Both the position numbers and the translations under genes were made by a program. From the NCBI RefSeq assembly GCF_007679045.1, contig NZ_VEFS01000001.1, positions 181,520 to 245,519 on the forward strand: 64,000 nucleotides of DNA, given 5' to 3'. This stretch comes from Microbacterium sp. BH-3-3-3. Its GTDB lineage: Bacteria; Actinomycetota; Actinomycetes; Actinomycetales; Microbacteriaceae. The stretch's first letter is position 1. Each line of letters starts with the position of its first letter. Of this stretch, positions 1 through 14,050 are shown one piece after another. Under the pieces are notes generated by a model. That model made no database searches and was not told the DNA's origin. It saw only the letters and a program-made list of their open reading frames with translations.

Positions 1-345
1 GGGACCTCCGTTGCGAGGGGGCTGAGGCTGTCGAAGCCACCGGTCTGCGGGGTACCCGGCCCTTCGACAGGCTCAGGGACCTCCGTTGCGAGGGGGCTGA
101 GCCCGTCCAAGCCACCGGGCGCGCGGGTCCCGGGCCCTTCGACAAGCTCAGGGACCTCCGTTGCGAGGGGGCTGAGGCTGTCGAAGCCACCGGTCTGCGG
201 GGTACCCGGCCCTTCGACAGGCTCAGGGGCCTCCGTTGCGAGGGGGCTGAGCTCGTCGAAGCCACCGGGCGCGCGGATACCGGGCCTTTCGACACGCTCA
301 GGGACCTCCGTTGCGAGGTGGCTGAGCCTGTCGAAGCCACCGGAG
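1..345. repeat. 75-bp tandem repeat array of REP-like palindromes
   Basis: The word GGGACCTCCGTTGCGAG starts at 1, 76, 151 and 301, with a one-base variant at 226, so this is an exact 75-bp tandem array of about 4.6 units. Each unit carries one CTTCGACAGGCTCAGGG-type arm and one opposing GGCTGAGCCTGTCGAAG-type arm, so it can fold. Units differ by scattered substitutions (for example GACAAGCTCA in one copy). The array lies directly downstream of the parA-like gene and runs off the left edge. There is no coding signal. Confidence 0.9.
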
Positions 346-360
346 GGGGCGGCGGTGTCG

Positions 361-1263
361 TCAGGCGACGGCGCCACGGGCGACCAGCTCCCGCGCCAAC
401 CGCAGGTAGGCCTGGGCGGCGGCGTGCTCGGGCGCGAACTCCGTGATCGGCATGCCCGAGACCGAGGCATCCGGGAACTTCACCGTACGACCGATGACCG
501 TCTCGAGAACGTCGTCGCCGAACGCCTCGACCACGCGCTCCAGCACCTCGCGCGAGTGCAGCGTGCGGGGGTCGTACATCGTCGCGAGCACGCCGTCGAG
601 CTCGATCGCGGGGTTGAGGCGGTCGCGCACCTTGTCGATCGTCTCGACGAGCAGCGCGACACCGCGCAGGGCGAAGAACTCGCACTCGAGCGGGATCAGC
701 ACGCCGTGCGCCGCCGTGAGGGCGTTGACGGTGAGCAGACCGAGCGAGGGCTGGCAGTCGATGAGGATCACGTCGTAATCGGACGCGACCTTGCGCAGCA
801 CGCGCGCGAGGATCGTCTCGCGGGCGACCTCGTTGACCAGGTGCACCTCGGCCGCCGACAGGTCGATGTTCGCGGGGAGGATGTCGAGGCCTTCGACCCG
901 GGTCTCGACGATCACCTCGCGCGGATCGCGCTTCGTGTCGAGCAGCAGGTCGTAGATCGTCTCCACGTCGTGCGTCTGAATGCCGAGGCCCGCCGACAGC
1001 GCGCCCTGCGGGTCGAAGTCGATGGCCAGCACTCGGCGGCCGTAACCCGCGAGCGAGGCCGCGAGGTTGATCGTGGTCGTCGTCTTGCCGACGCCGCCCT
1101 TCTGGTTGCAGAGGGCGATGATGCGGGCGGGGCCGTGACTGTCGAGCGGCTTCGGGGTGGGGAACCCCTGGTAGGGGCGACCGGTGGGTCCGAGGATGAC
1201 CTCGTCTGCGCCCGTCTTCTTGCCCTTTGTGCTCGCCGACACCGAGTCTCCCGCCTTCGTCAT
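361..1263 (-). CDS. ParA-family chromosome-partitioning ATPase
   Basis: A 300-aa Walker-type cytoskeletal ATPase. The deviant Walker A (residues ~52-60, NQKGGVGKTTT), the Walker A' region (AIDFDPQGALS) and Walker B (DVILIDCQPSLG) are all intact, so ATP-dependent dimerisation and nonspecific DNA binding are expected. The ~45-residue N-terminal tail before the domain is common in actinobacterial homologues. No parB lies beside it, so this is probably the second ParA-type protein that actinobacteria carry upstream of scpAB rather than the parABS ParA; scpA would lie beyond the left edge (inference). A TAGACT box (1274-1279) sits 10 nt before the ATG. Confidence 0.85.
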   Translation of the reverse strand: MTKAGDSVSASTKGKKTGADEVILGPTGRPYQGFPTPKPLDSHGPARIIALCNQKGGVGKTTTTINLAASLAGYGRRVLAIDFDPQGALSAGLGIQTHDVETIYDLLLDTKRDPREVIVETRVEGLDILPANIDLSAAEVHLVNEVARETILARVLRKVASDYDVILIDCQPSLGLLTVNALTAAHGVLIPLECEFFALRGVALLVETIDKVRDRLNPAIELDGVLATMYDPRTLHSREVLERVVEAFGDDVLETVIGRTVKFPDASVSGMPITEFAPEHAAAQAYLRLARELVARGAVA

Positions 1264-1335
1264 AACGTTCCCGAGTCTAGCCGCCGCCCGTCGCCGCGCC
1301 CGTGTGACCCGCGGGCGCCGCCGAGGTCGCGCACC

Positions 1336-1547
1336 CCGGTGGCTTCGACAGGCTCAGCCACCTCCCGACCGAGGTCGCCGAGCCTCGCGACGAGGTCCCT
1401 GAGCCTGTCGAAGGGACCGGCCCCCGCCGCACACCGCTCTCCCGGTGGCTTCGACAGGCTCAGCCCCCTCCGCCACCCAGGTCCCTGAGCCTGTCGAAGG
1501 GACCGGACCCCGCGCCCGCCCGGTGGCTTCGACAGGCTCAGCCCCCT
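1336..1547. repeat. Cluster of five alternating REP-like palindromes
   Basis: Five copies of a ~25-bp sequence alternate in orientation: GGTGGCTTCGACAGGCTCAG (near 1338, 1444, 1521) and GGTCCCTGAGCCTGTCGAAG (near 1394, 1480). Adjacent copies can pair with each other to form long hairpins. They fill most of the ~300-bp gap between the parA-like gene and the DUF4184 gene. The core matches the left-edge array, the copy at 28740 and the one inside pheT. Nothing else is visible in this gap apart from the parA -10 box. Confidence 0.88.
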
Positions 1548-1562
1548 CCCGACAGCGCAGCG

Positions 1563-2354
1563 CTAGGCCGCGCGCACGACCGACCGCGCGCGTCGCGTCT
1601 GCACGAACAGCGCCAGAGCGAGCGTCAGCGCAGCCCACGCGGCGGCGACCTTCGTCAGCACGCCGTAGATGAGATGCGTGGTGGTGTACTCCTCGTCGAA
1701 CCCGCCGTTCAGACCGAGTGCGACGACGGATGCCACGACCAACGCGACCGGGAGCGAGAGCCACCAGGCCCAGCGGGCGGCATCCGGAAGCACCCTCCGC
1801 AGGGGCTCGGGCGCGTGCCGCGACAGCCACACGAGCGCGAAGATCCCCAGCACGGCCAGCCCGAAGACCCCCGACCCGTACTGCAGCCACTTCGTCACCG
1901 AGAAGGGACCCCAGCGGTCGGCGAGGGCGGGGACGAGCTGTTCGCCCGTCCGCCCTTCGTGCGTGAACAGGTCCCACGCGATGTGCGAGGCGACTCCCAG
2001 CGCGAGCGAGAGCACGAGCCACACGATGCCGACGACTCCCCCGCCGACGCTCTCGCGCAGGGCCGCGCGGGCGCCGGCATCCCACTGCGCCGGCAACCGC
2101 TCCGCCACCGGTCGCGGCAGCAGCTCGCGCGTCGCCGGACGCAGCACGCACCGCCACACCAGCAGCAGCACGAAGGCGACGACGACCGTGAGCGGCAGCC
2201 AGGCGAAGTCGTGCGTCAGGCCGTAGTCGGGCCACATCCCTCGCACGAACAGCGGCAGGTCGGGGGTCATCGCCCCGATCGCGATCGCCGCCGGAACCAG
2301 CCGTGTGCGCAGGAACGGAAGCGCGACGACGGCGTGGCTTGGCGTGAACGGCAT
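1563..2354 (-). CDS. DUF4184 family membrane protein
   Basis: A 263-aa polytopic membrane protein. It opens with the family hallmark MPFTPSHAVVALPFLR followed by PAAIAIGAMTPDLP and then several hydrophobic segments (about residues 50-70, 105-130, 160-180, 195-215, 230-250). The HDF motif and the FTHEG segment resemble the conserved His/Asp positions of DUF4184 and of YdjM-like metal-dependent hydrolase folds, but no function is established. It follows tyrS with a 1-nt gap and so is probably co-transcribed. The last ~20 residues are basic and may be cytoplasmic. Confidence 0.8.
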   Translation of the reverse strand: MPFTPSHAVVALPFLRTRLVPAAIAIGAMTPDLPLFVRGMWPDYGLTHDFAWLPLTVVVAFVLLLVWRCVLRPATRELLPRPVAERLPAQWDAGARAALRESVGGGVVGIVWLVLSLALGVASHIAWDLFTHEGRTGEQLVPALADRWGPFSVTKWLQYGSGVFGLAVLGIFALVWLSRHAPEPLRRVLPDAARWAWWLSLPVALVVASVVALGLNGGFDEEYTTTHLIYGVLTKVAAAWAALTLALALFVQTRRARSVVRAA

Positions 2355-2355
2355 G

Positions 2356-3669
2356 TCAGCTGAGGAAGAGTCCCGCGAGCGTCTTCTTGCCGCGGCGCAG
2401 CACCGACACCCCGCCGGGGAGGGTCCCCTGCACGACCGTGTCGTCGCCCGCGACCTTCTCGCCGTCGAGCGAGACGCCGCCCTGCGCGATCGCGCGGCGC
2501 GCGTCGCTCAGGCTCGACGAGAGGCCGGTGGCGGTGAGCGCCTCGGCGACCGGTGTACCGGCGGCGACCGTCGCGTGCGGCAGCTCGCTCAGGGCGCTGC
2601 GGAGCACATCGGCGTCGAGCGCGGTCAGATCGCCCTGGCCGAACAGCGCCTCGGTCGCGGCGATCACGCTTTCCGTGATCTCCGCCCCGTGCACCGTCGT
2701 CAGCACCTCGCGGGCGAGACGCTTCTGCGCCGCGCGGCGGAAGGGCTCCGCGTCGACGAGCGCCGCGTACTCCTCGATCTCGGCGCGCGTGAGGAAGGTG
2801 AACACCTTCAGGCGCTCGATGACGTCGCGATCGTCGGTGTTGAGCCAGAACTGGTACATCGTCCACGGGCTGCACATCTCGGCATCCAGCCAGATGGCAT
2901 TGCCCTCGCTCTTGCCGAACTTCGTGCCGTCGCTGTTGGTGATCAGCGGCGTGCCGATCGCGTGCACCGAAACGCCCTCGACCTTGCGCACCAGATCGGT
3001 GCCGCTGGTGAGGTTGCCCCACTGGTCGCTGCCGCCGGTCTGCAGCACGCAGCCGTACGAGCGGTGCAGCTCGAGGTAGTCCAGGCCCTGCAGGATCTGG
3101 TAGCTGAACTCGGTGTAGCTGATGCCGGCCTCGGAGTTGAGGCGCGCGCTGACCGCGTCCTTCTTCAGCATGGTGCCGACGCGGAAGTGCTTGCCGATCT
3201 CGCGCAGGAAGTCGATCGCGCTGAGCGGTGCCGTCCAGTCGAGGTTGTTGACGATGCGCGCGGCGTTCTCGCCCTTGAAGCTCAAGAAGCGCTCGACCTG
3301 CGCGCGCAGGATCGCGACCCACTCGGCGACCGTCTCGCGCGTGTTGAGCGTGCGCTCGGCCGTGGGCCGCGGGTCGCCGACCAGGCCGGTGGAGCCGCCG
3401 ACGAGACCGAGCGGGCGGTGTCCGGCCAGCTGCAGGCGGCGCATCAGCAGCAACTGCACGAGGTTGCCGAGGTGCAGGCTCGGGGCGGTCGGGTCGAACC
3501 CGCAGTAATAGACGATCGGGTCCCCCGACAGCAGTTCGCGCAGTTCGGCCTGGTCGGTCGAGACGTGGACCAGGCCGCGCCACAGCAGCTCGTCCCAGAC
3601 GTTGTCGAACGTCGGGTCGTTGGCGGGTGCGAGGGCGCTCAGCGGCGCCGCATCGGTGGAGGTGGACAC
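2356..3669 (-). CDS. tyrS: Tyrosyl-tRNA synthetase
   Basis: Charges tRNA-Tyr with tyrosine in the cytoplasm. The class I HIGH motif appears as PSLHLGNL (~residue 57), tyrosine and tRNA-binding residues are in YTEFSYQILQG and GGSDQWGN, and the KMSKS loop is KFGKS (~residue 240). A C-terminal S4-like RNA-binding domain ends with VSVLRRGKKTLAG. At 437 aa it has the usual bacterial length. I chose the GTG at 3669: TACCCT (3676-3681) lies exactly 6 nt upstream, giving a leaderless-type start, and the frame continues open upstream only as non-family sequence. Confidence 0.95.
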   Translation of the reverse strand: MSTSTDAAPLSALAPANDPTFDNVWDELLWRGLVHVSTDQAELRELLSGDPIVYYCGFDPTAPSLHLGNLVQLLLMRRLQLAGHRPLGLVGGSTGLVGDPRPTAERTLNTRETVAEWVAILRAQVERFLSFKGENAARIVNNLDWTAPLSAIDFLREIGKHFRVGTMLKKDAVSARLNSEAGISYTEFSYQILQGLDYLELHRSYGCVLQTGGSDQWGNLTSGTDLVRKVEGVSVHAIGTPLITNSDGTKFGKSEGNAIWLDAEMCSPWTMYQFWLNTDDRDVIERLKVFTFLTRAEIEEYAALVDAEPFRRAAQKRLAREVLTTVHGAEITESVIAATEALFGQGDLTALDADVLRSALSELPHATVAAGTPVAEALTATGLSSSLSDARRAIAQGGVSLDGEKVAGDDTVVQGTLPGGVSVLRRGKKTLAGLFLS

Positions 3670-3722
3670 CGGTTCAGGGTACCAGCGGGGCGGGACGGCT
3701 CCGGATGCCGCGACCCGGGCGG

Positions 3723-4673
3723 TCAGGCGGGCCGGGCCCCGTCTGCGGTGGGTACGCCGGCGGGCGGGTCGGTCGGCAGCAGGAGCAGGCGGGTCTGGGT
3801 CCGGGCCATCGCGAGCACCACCGCGGTCAGGCCCGCGAACAGCATCGCGCCGATGACGAGGACCCACCCGATGGCGGTCCGCACGGTCTCGCCGCCGGCG
3901 ACGGCGAGCACCACGATCCCCGCGACAAGCACGAAGACGGCGAGAGCGGCGATCGCGAACGCGACGATTCGCAGCGTCAGCAGCGCCTGCGCCGCGTGGA
4001 AGGTCGGTCGCACCCCGAACCGCGAGGTGACGTAGTCGGCCCATCGCGTGCCGGTCCACCACCTGCCGGCCTGGCGGCTGATCGGGTACCACCCGGCGCC
4101 GGGCCCGTCCGCCTCGCCGGGCAGCGGTCGCACGACCGCGGGCGCCTCGGGGGTGCCGGTCGGAGCGGGGATGCGCCGCACGAGGGTCGTCTGAATCGCC
4201 ATCGCGAACCACAGTCCCGACAGCACGAGCCACAGCACGGGCATGATCGACACCCCGCCGAACGCGATGCCCGAAACCGTCTGCATCGCGGCGAGGGCGA
4301 GGAAGATCGTCCCCGCCACCCAGGGGAGCGTCGGCTGCTCGATGGTGGCCCAGTCGATCCCCGGCCGTCCGTCGCGCACACGCGAGCCCGTCCAGACGCG
4401 CCCGTCCCACCAGCGCAGCTCTCCCGCTCGGGTCGGGTACCACCCGGGCTGCGCAACGGCCTGCTCCTGCGGGGCCGCGGCGGTCTGCGCGGTCGCGGCC
4501 TGGGCCGCCACGGGATGGGCGTCCGCAGGCTGGGCCGCCGTCGATGGCGGCGCCGCGGGCTGAGCACCCGACGCCGGGACCGGCGCCTCGTGCGCGGTCC
4601 ACTGCGCTCCGTCCCACCAGCGGACCCGCCCTGGCGTGCCCGCGTCGTACCAGCCCGGTCGTGCGTTGCTCAT
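3723..4673 (-). CDS. Membrane protein with three DUF2510-type WYxD/WWDGxxW motifs
   Basis: A 316-aa protein. Its N-terminal half carries two clear DUF2510 motifs (PGWYDAG...RWWDGAQW near residue 5 and PGWYPTRAGELRWWDGRVW near residue 85) separated by an Ala/Gln/Pro-rich linker. A third, more divergent motif (GWYPIS...WWTGTRW) lies near residue 200 between two pairs of transmembrane segments (~130-175 and ~235-295). DUF2510 is an actinobacterial domain of unknown function often attached to membrane proteins. A TACGGT box and a GGGGGAG ribosome site precede the ATG. I do not recognise a specific function. Confidence 0.75.
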   Translation of the reverse strand: MSNARPGWYDAGTPGRVRWWDGAQWTAHEAPVPASGAQPAAPPSTAAQPADAHPVAAQAATAQTAAAPQEQAVAQPGWYPTRAGELRWWDGRVWTGSRVRDGRPGIDWATIEQPTLPWVAGTIFLALAAMQTVSGIAFGGVSIMPVLWLVLSGLWFAMAIQTTLVRRIPAPTGTPEAPAVVRPLPGEADGPGAGWYPISRQAGRWWTGTRWADYVTSRFGVRPTFHAAQALLTLRIVAFAIAALAVFVLVAGIVVLAVAGGETVRTAIGWVLVIGAMLFAGLTAVVLAMARTQTRLLLLPTDPPAGVPTADGARPA

Positions 4674-4735
4674 CTCGACTCCCCCGTGTCTCTGTCGACC
4701 GTACTCGGCGCCCGCCGGGCCCCGTGCGGGGCTCG

Positions 4736-5500
4736 TCAGCCGGCGCGCACGCCCCACCACACGAGGAACGCCGCAGCCAGCGCCGTGACCCAGCTGACGA
4801 GGCTCCCGATGAGGAAGTACTCGGCGCGGTCGCCGTCGTCTCGATCGCGCGAGATCTCGGGGAAGCGCACGATGCCCTTCGCCGCGAGCACCGCGGCCAG
4901 CAGCGTGTAGGCGCCGGTGAGGGTGAGCACGAACACGAGGATGCGCTCGAGGGGGCCGATCAGGCGACCGCCCTTGAGCCCCGGCGCGGGGGCGACGGGG
5001 GCCGCCGCGTCGACTCCGACGGGGGCGGTTCCGGATGCCACGGGCCGGGTGTTCAGTTCGACCCGGCCGCCCATCTCGGAGCGCAGGGCGATCCGCACCA
5101 CGGCGTTGCCCGACTCGAGCAGGAACACCAGGCACCCGATCACCAGCACGACGACGTCGATCGACACGGCGTTGCCGGGGCTGTACGTCGCCCACGCCGC
5201 TCCCAACAGACCCGGTCGCGCGCGCCCGGGGGCGATCACGACGCACGCCGCGGCGGCGAGCGCGAGCAACGCGACGGGCCAGAGTCCCGCGCGCGCCGGT
5301 CCGTCTTCGGGCACGACCCAGGTCCAGATCGAGGCGACCGCCACCGCGAGCAGACCGGCGATGACCGCGTCGAGCGCCGCCGAGACGAGCACGAGCGCCA
5401 CGGCCGCCGCGGCGAAGGCGATCCATCGTCGCGAGCGGACCATCTGCCGCAGCAGATCGACCGCGCCGACCGCGACCAGCAGCAGGCCCGCGGCGATCAC
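4736..5500 (-). CDS. Membrane protein partnered with SatD
   Basis: 254 aa with about seven hydrophobic segments. The C-terminal ~100 residues (GGRLIGPLERILVF, LAAKGIVRFPEI, AEYFLIGSLVSW) resemble the membrane domain that follows DUF3307 in the usual SatD partner, but the N-terminal DUF3307 part is not recognisable. The GTG start overlaps the satD stop as GTGA, so the two are translationally coupled. The function is unknown; context suggests a SatD-controlled membrane protein. The family link is from memory and should be treated as tentative. Confidence 0.65.
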   Translation of the reverse strand: MIAAGLLLVAVGAVDLLRQMVRSRRWIAFAAAAVALVLVSAALDAVIAGLLAVAVASIWTWVVPEDGPARAGLWPVALLALAAAACVVIAPGRARPGLLGAAWATYSPGNAVSIDVVVLVIGCLVFLLESGNAVVRIALRSEMGGRVELNTRPVASGTAPVGVDAAAPVAPAPGLKGGRLIGPLERILVFVLTLTGAYTLLAAVLAAKGIVRFPEISRDRDDGDRAEYFLIGSLVSWVTALAAAFLVWWGVRAG

Positions 5501-6144
5501 GCCGACCTCCGCGCGGTCAGCGCGAGGAAGCCCTCGACCAGCGCGGTCGACCCGGCGGCGGCGAGCGCCTGCGACACGGCCGACTGGCTGACGTCTTCGG
5601 CGGAGGCGAGCTCGCGCTGCGATCTGCCGAGGCACCGGCCGTAGGTGAGCCGGCGGGTGCGCTCGCTCATGGTCGAGACCTGCTGGTCGCGGCTCAGGGC
5701 GTAGGCCGCGGCCAGCGCGATGGTCTCGGACATGGTCGCATCCTCCCCTTCGGCCCCCACGATCCACGTGCGCGCGTGCGGCGCGGCGCGTTGCTGCAGG
5801 CGTTCGACGTGTTCGATCGCCTCGCGCGCCGCCCACCAGGCAGGACCCTCGGGAACCATGCGCTCTGCGAGGGCGATGGGACGCACCTCTCCGACGCCGA
5901 TGCCGAAGCGGCAGTCGATCTCATCGGGGAGGGCGAGGCGCACGAGCAGCAGCGAGGCGAGCGCGTCGGACAGGGTCGGGTACTCCCCCTGCAGCTCGTC
6001 GCCGACGACTGCCGTCAGGGGGCTCGACGCCACCGGCAGATCGTGCTGGACTCTGTCGACCGTCTCGGCGATCGTGCGCTGCGCCCCCGCGCGGTCGCGC
6101 AGGCGGCGCGAGGCGACGATGTCGGCGATGACGGTGACGGTCAT
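5497..6144 (-). CDS. SatD family protein with C-terminal helix-turn-helix
   Basis: A 215-aa cytosolic protein. The N-terminal ~130 residues (MTVTVIADIVASRRL, VVGDELQGEYPT, FGIGVGEVRPIA) match the SatD domain, which looks like a degenerate nucleotide-cyclase fold. The C-terminus (RTRRLTYGRCLGRSQREL then AEDVSQSAVSQAL) reads as a helix-turn-helix, consistent with a transcription regulator. The promoter has ATAAG/CTTAT half-sites overlapping the -10 box, suggesting autoregulation. If TTATCT (6146-6151) is the -10, transcription would begin near codon 3 (GTG, 6138), which could be the true leaderless start. Confidence 0.72.
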   Translation of the reverse strand: MTVTVIADIVASRRLRDRAGAQRTIAETVDRVQHDLPVASSPLTAVVGDELQGEYPTLSDALASLLLVRLALPDEIDCRFGIGVGEVRPIALAERMVPEGPAWWAAREAIEHVERLQQRAAPHARTWIVGAEGEDATMSETIALAAAYALSRDQQVSTMSERTRRLTYGRCLGRSQRELASAEDVSQSAVSQALAAAGSTALVEGFLALTARRSA

Positions 6145-6145
6145 A

Positions 6146-6181
6146 AGATAAGTCTCTCACTTATTCTTCGCAAACGATAAG
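6146..6181 (-). promoter_or_regulatory. satD promoter with ATAAG/CTTAT operator-like half-sites
   Basis: Reading toward satD: a TTGCGA -35 (6168-6173), a 16-nt spacer and a TTATCT -10 (6146-6151). An inverted repeat ATAAGT-N5-ACTTAT (6148-6164) covers the -10 and spacer, and a further ATAAG lies at 6177-6181. These sites are unusually AT-rich for the region. The placement would let a bound protein block RNA polymerase; autoregulation by SatD is inference. Confidence 0.55.
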
Positions 6182-6195
6182 CAAAAGACTGATAT

Positions 6196-10947
<4,752 letters not shown>

Positions 10948-10951
<4 letters not shown>

Positions 10952-11850
10952 GCGACCACCTCCGTTCCGATTCCTTTGTTGGTGAAGAGTTCGACGAGCA
11001 CCGAGTGCGGCACGCGACCGTCGATGATGGCCGCGGTCGGCACTCCCCCGTCGACGGCGTCGAGGCACGCCTGCATCTTCGGGATCATGCCCGACTCCAG
11101 CGTCGGCAGCATCGTGCGCAGCTCGCTCGAGGTCAGGTGCGACACGAGCGAGTCCCGGTTCGGCCAGTCGGCGTACAGGCCCGGCACGTCGGTCAGGACG
11201 ACGAGCTTCTTGGCGTTGAGCGCCGTCGCGAGGGCCGCCGCCGCGGCATCCGCGTTGACGTTCAACGACGTCCCGGGGTTGTCGAGGTCGGGCGCGATGC
11301 TCGACACGATCGGCACGCGCCCCGCGGCCAGGTGATCGAGCACCGGCTGCGGGTCGACCGTGACGACGTCGCCGACGCGGCCCAGGTCGTGCTCGACGCC
11401 GTCGACGACGACACCGCGACGCCGACCGCCGAACAGGCCCGCGTCTTCGCCGCTGAGCCCGGTCGCCAGCGGACCGTGCGCGTTGACCTTGGCCACGAGC
11501 TGCGGGTTGATCTGCCCGGTGAGCACCATGCGCACGACGCCGATCGCCTCGGTCGAGGTCACCCGGTAGCCCCCGCGGAACTCACTCGGGATGTCGAGGC
11601 GGTTCAGCATCGACGAGATCTGGGGTCCGCCGCCGTGCACGACCACGGGCTTCACGCCCACGTACCGCAAGTAGGCGATGTCGGCGGCGAAGGCGTCCTG
11701 CAGCTCGTCGCTGACCATCGCGTTGCCGCCGTACTTCACCACCACGACCTGGTCGCGGTACTTGCGCACCCACGGCAGCGACTCGACGAGCGTGACCGCC
11801 CGCTCGCTGGCTTCGGCGGGATCGGTGTCTTGCAGATCGACGTGAGTCAT
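10948..11850 (-). CDS. argB: Acetylglutamate kinase
   Basis: Phosphorylates N-acetylglutamate, the usual point of arginine feedback inhibition. It is 300 aa with the amino-acid-kinase motifs [10 protein letters not shown] (~residue 29), [11 protein letters not shown] (~65), [15 protein letters not shown] (~190) and the [15 protein letters not shown] segment (~246). The ATG overlaps the argJ stop as ATGA. The ~20-residue N-terminal helix region typical of arginine-sensitive forms is present. Confidence 0.96.
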
Positions 11851-13004
11851 GAGGAGTAGGCGCTGTTCTCGTGGACGTACTCGTGCGTGAGGTCGTTGGT
11901 GCGGATCGTTGCGGTGGCGTCGCCGACCTTGAGGTCGATGACGAGGTCGGTGGCCCGCGGGGTGAGGTCGACGTCCTCGCGCGGACGGTCCGGACCACCG
12001 GCCGTACACACGCGCACGCCGTTCATCCAGACGTCGACGTCGTAGGGGTCGAAGGCGGCCTGCGTCGTGCCGATGGCGGCGAGCACGCGCCCCCAGTTGG
12101 CGTCGTTGCCGAAGATCGCGGCCTTGAAGAGGTTGTTGCGCGCGACCGAGCGACCCACCTCGACGGCATCGTCTTCGGTCGCGGCGTTGGCGACGCGGAT
12201 CGTGATGTCGTGACTGGCGCCCTCGGCGTCGCCCTGCAGCTGCGCGGCGAGGTCGTCGCACACCGCGGCGAGCGCGTCGCCGAACTCCTCGGCATCCACG
12301 CGGATGCCGCTGGCGCCGCTGGCCATCAGGGTCACCTGGTCGTTGGTCGACATGCAGCCGTCGGAGTCGAGCCGGTCGAAGCTCACGCGCGTGGCGCGAC
12401 GCAGAGCGGCATCCGCTCCAGCCGCATCGAGCACCACGTCGGTGGTGAGCACCACGAGCATCGTCGCCAGACCCGGAGCCAGCATGCCGGCGCCCTTCGC
12501 CATGCCGCCGATCGACCAGCCGTCGCCGACGTGCACCGCACGCTTCGGACGCGAGTCGGTCGTCATGATGGCCAGGGACGCGTCTTCGCCGCCATCGGAC
12601 GACAGCGCGGCGACGCCCTGCTGCACCCCGTCGAGCACCTTCGCGCGGAAGACCTCGTCACCGGTGCCGATGAGACCCGTCGAACACACGACGACGTCTC
12701 CGGCGCCGACACCGAGGAGCTCGGCGGCGCGTTCGGCCGTCTGGTGGGTGGTCTGGAAGCCGAACGAGCCCGTGAAGCAGTTGGCTCCGCCCGAGTTGAG
12801 CACGACCGCCTCGATCACGCCGTCTTTCACCACCTGCTCCGACCACAGGATCGGGTTGGCCTTCGCGCGGTTCGAGGTGAACACGGCGGCGCCGACCTTG
12901 AGCGGTCCGCGGTTGACGACCAGGGCGACGTCGCGGGCACCGGTCGACTTCAAGCCGACGGCGACGCCGGCCGCCTCGAATCCAGCGGGGGCGGTCACAC
13001 TCAC
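11847..13004 (-). CDS. argJ: Bifunctional ornithine acetyltransferase / N-acetylglutamate synthase
   Basis: Recycles the acetyl group from N-acetylornithine to glutamate. The self-cleavage site is visible in [14 protein letters not shown]: the Thr following Ala (~residue 181) becomes the nucleophile of the beta chain. [10 protein letters not shown] and the C-terminal [14 protein letters not shown] and DANWGRV blocks are typical. It is 385 aa from the GTG that overlaps the argC stop as GTGA. Whether it is mono- or bifunctional cannot be told from sequence; no separate argA was seen in the window. Confidence 0.95.
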   Translation of the reverse strand: MSVTAPAGFEAAGVAVGLKSTGARDVALVVNRGPLKVGAAVFTSNRAKANPILWSEQVVKDGVIEAVVLNSGGANCFTGSFGFQTTHQTAERAAELLGVGAGDVVVCSTGLIGTGDEVFRAKVLDGVQQGVAALSSDGGEDASLAIMTTDSRPKRAVHVGDGWSIGGMAKGAGMLAPGLATMLVVLTTDVVLDAAGADAALRRATRVSFDRLDSDGCMSTNDQVTLMASGASGIRVDAEEFGDALAAVCDDLAAQLQGDAEGASHDITIRVANAATEDDAVEVGRSVARNNLFKAAIFGNDANWGRVLAAIGTTQAAFDPYDVDVWMNGVRVCTAGGPDRPREDVDLTPRATDLVIDLKVGDATATIRTNDLTHEYVHENSAYSS

Positions 13005-14050
13005 GGGGCGACTCCGTTCAAGGGAAGGGCGGTGGTCTCGGCGAGGCCCAGCGCGATGTTCATGGACTGCAGAGCGGCGCCGGCGGTGCCCTTGACGAGA
13101 TTGTCGACGGCAGCGACGACGGTGACCCGGTTCGCCGCGCGGTCGATCGCGAGACCCATCGAGGCGACGTTCGCGCCGAGCACGTCGGCCGTCCGCGGGA
13201 AGACGCCCTCGGGTAGCAGCTCGACGAAGGGCTCGTCGGCGTACGCCTTCTCCCACGCGCCGCGGATCTCGGCATCCGTCATTCCCTCCACGAGGGGGGC
13301 CGACGACGTCGCCAGAATCCCGCGCGCCATCGGAACCAGCACCGGAGTGAAGGAGATCCGGATGCCGTCGGCCGAGGCCCCCGCAGCGATCAGCGCCTGG
13401 CGGATCTCGGGAATGTGCCGGTGTGTACCGCCAACGGCATATGGGTTGGCCGAACCCAGGATCTCGCTCGCGAGGAGGTTGGTCTTGGCGGATTTTCCGG
13501 CGCCGCTGGGACCGACCGCGAGCACCGAAACGATGTCGCGTCCGTCGATGACTCCGGCGGCGATGCCGGGGGCGAGCGACAGCGACACCGTCGAGGCGTT
13601 GCAGCCGGGAGCTGCGATGCGCTTCGCGGCGCGGAGATTCTCGCGCTGCTTGCCACCGGCGATCGGCAGTTCGGGCACTCCGTACGCCCACGGCTCGGGG
13701 TGGTCCCCGCCGTAGAACGCCGCCCAATCGACGGAGGAGACGAGACGGTGATCGGCTCCCGCATCGATCACGAGACGCGTATCGGCCAGAGCGTCGGTGT
13801 ACTGCGCGGACTGACCGTGCGGCAGCGCGAGGAAGACGATGTCATGACCGGCCAACACCTCGGGTGTCGTGGGCTGAAGGTCGAGTCCGGCGAGCGAGCG
13901 CAGGTGCGGTTGGTGGGCGAGGAGGGGCTGACCGGCGTTCGCGTGAGCGGTGACGGTGCGGACCTCGACGTCGGGATGGTCGGCGAGGAGGCGGAGGATT
14001 TCGCCACCTGCATAGCCGGAAGCGCCGGAAACGGCGACCGAGAGGGTCAT
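13001..14050 (-). CDS. argC: N-acetyl-gamma-glutamyl-phosphate reductase
   Basis: NADPH-dependent reduction of acetylglutamyl phosphate to the semialdehyde. The Rossmann motif [12 protein letters not shown] opens the protein; the catalytic Cys is in [11 protein letters not shown] (~residue 151), and the conserved His lies near HRHIPEI (~213). It is 349 aa and the first gene of argCJBDF. The promoter-proximal arrangement TAAGGT (14057-14062), 6 nt, ATG indicates a leaderless-type start, with RBS-like AAGGTGG overlapping the -10 box. Confidence 0.95.
   Translation of the reverse strand: MTLSVAVSGASGYAGGEILRLLADHPDVEVRTVTAHANAGQPLLAHQPHLRSLAGLDLQPTTPEVLAGHDIVFLALPHGQSAQYTDALADTRLVIDAGADHRLVSSVDWAAFYGGDHPEPWAYGVPELPIAGGKQRENLRAAKRIAAPGCNASTVSLSLAPGIAAGVIDGRDIVSVLAVGPSGAGKSAKTNLLASEILGSANPYAVGGTHRHIPEIRQALIAAGASADGIRISFTPVLVPMARGILATSSAPLVEGMTDAEIRGAWEKAYADEPFVELLPEGVFPRTADVLGANVASMGLAIDRAANRVTVVAAVDNLVKGTAGAALQSMNIALGLAETTALPLNGVAP

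Noticed and set aside
1..345. The 75-bp array as a CRISPR.
   Set aside because: There are no unique spacers between identical repeats; the whole 75-bp unit repeats, and no cas genes are present.
355..1488. Open frame on the plus strand opposite the parA-like gene.
   Set aside because: It is Arg/Asp/Val-rich shadow coding typical of high-GC DNA, with the ParA motifs clearly on the other strand.
3669..4617. Extension of tyrS to a 753-codon frame.
   Set aside because: The extra upstream part is the complement-frame shadow of the DUF2510 gene; the family sequence begins at the GTG at 3669.
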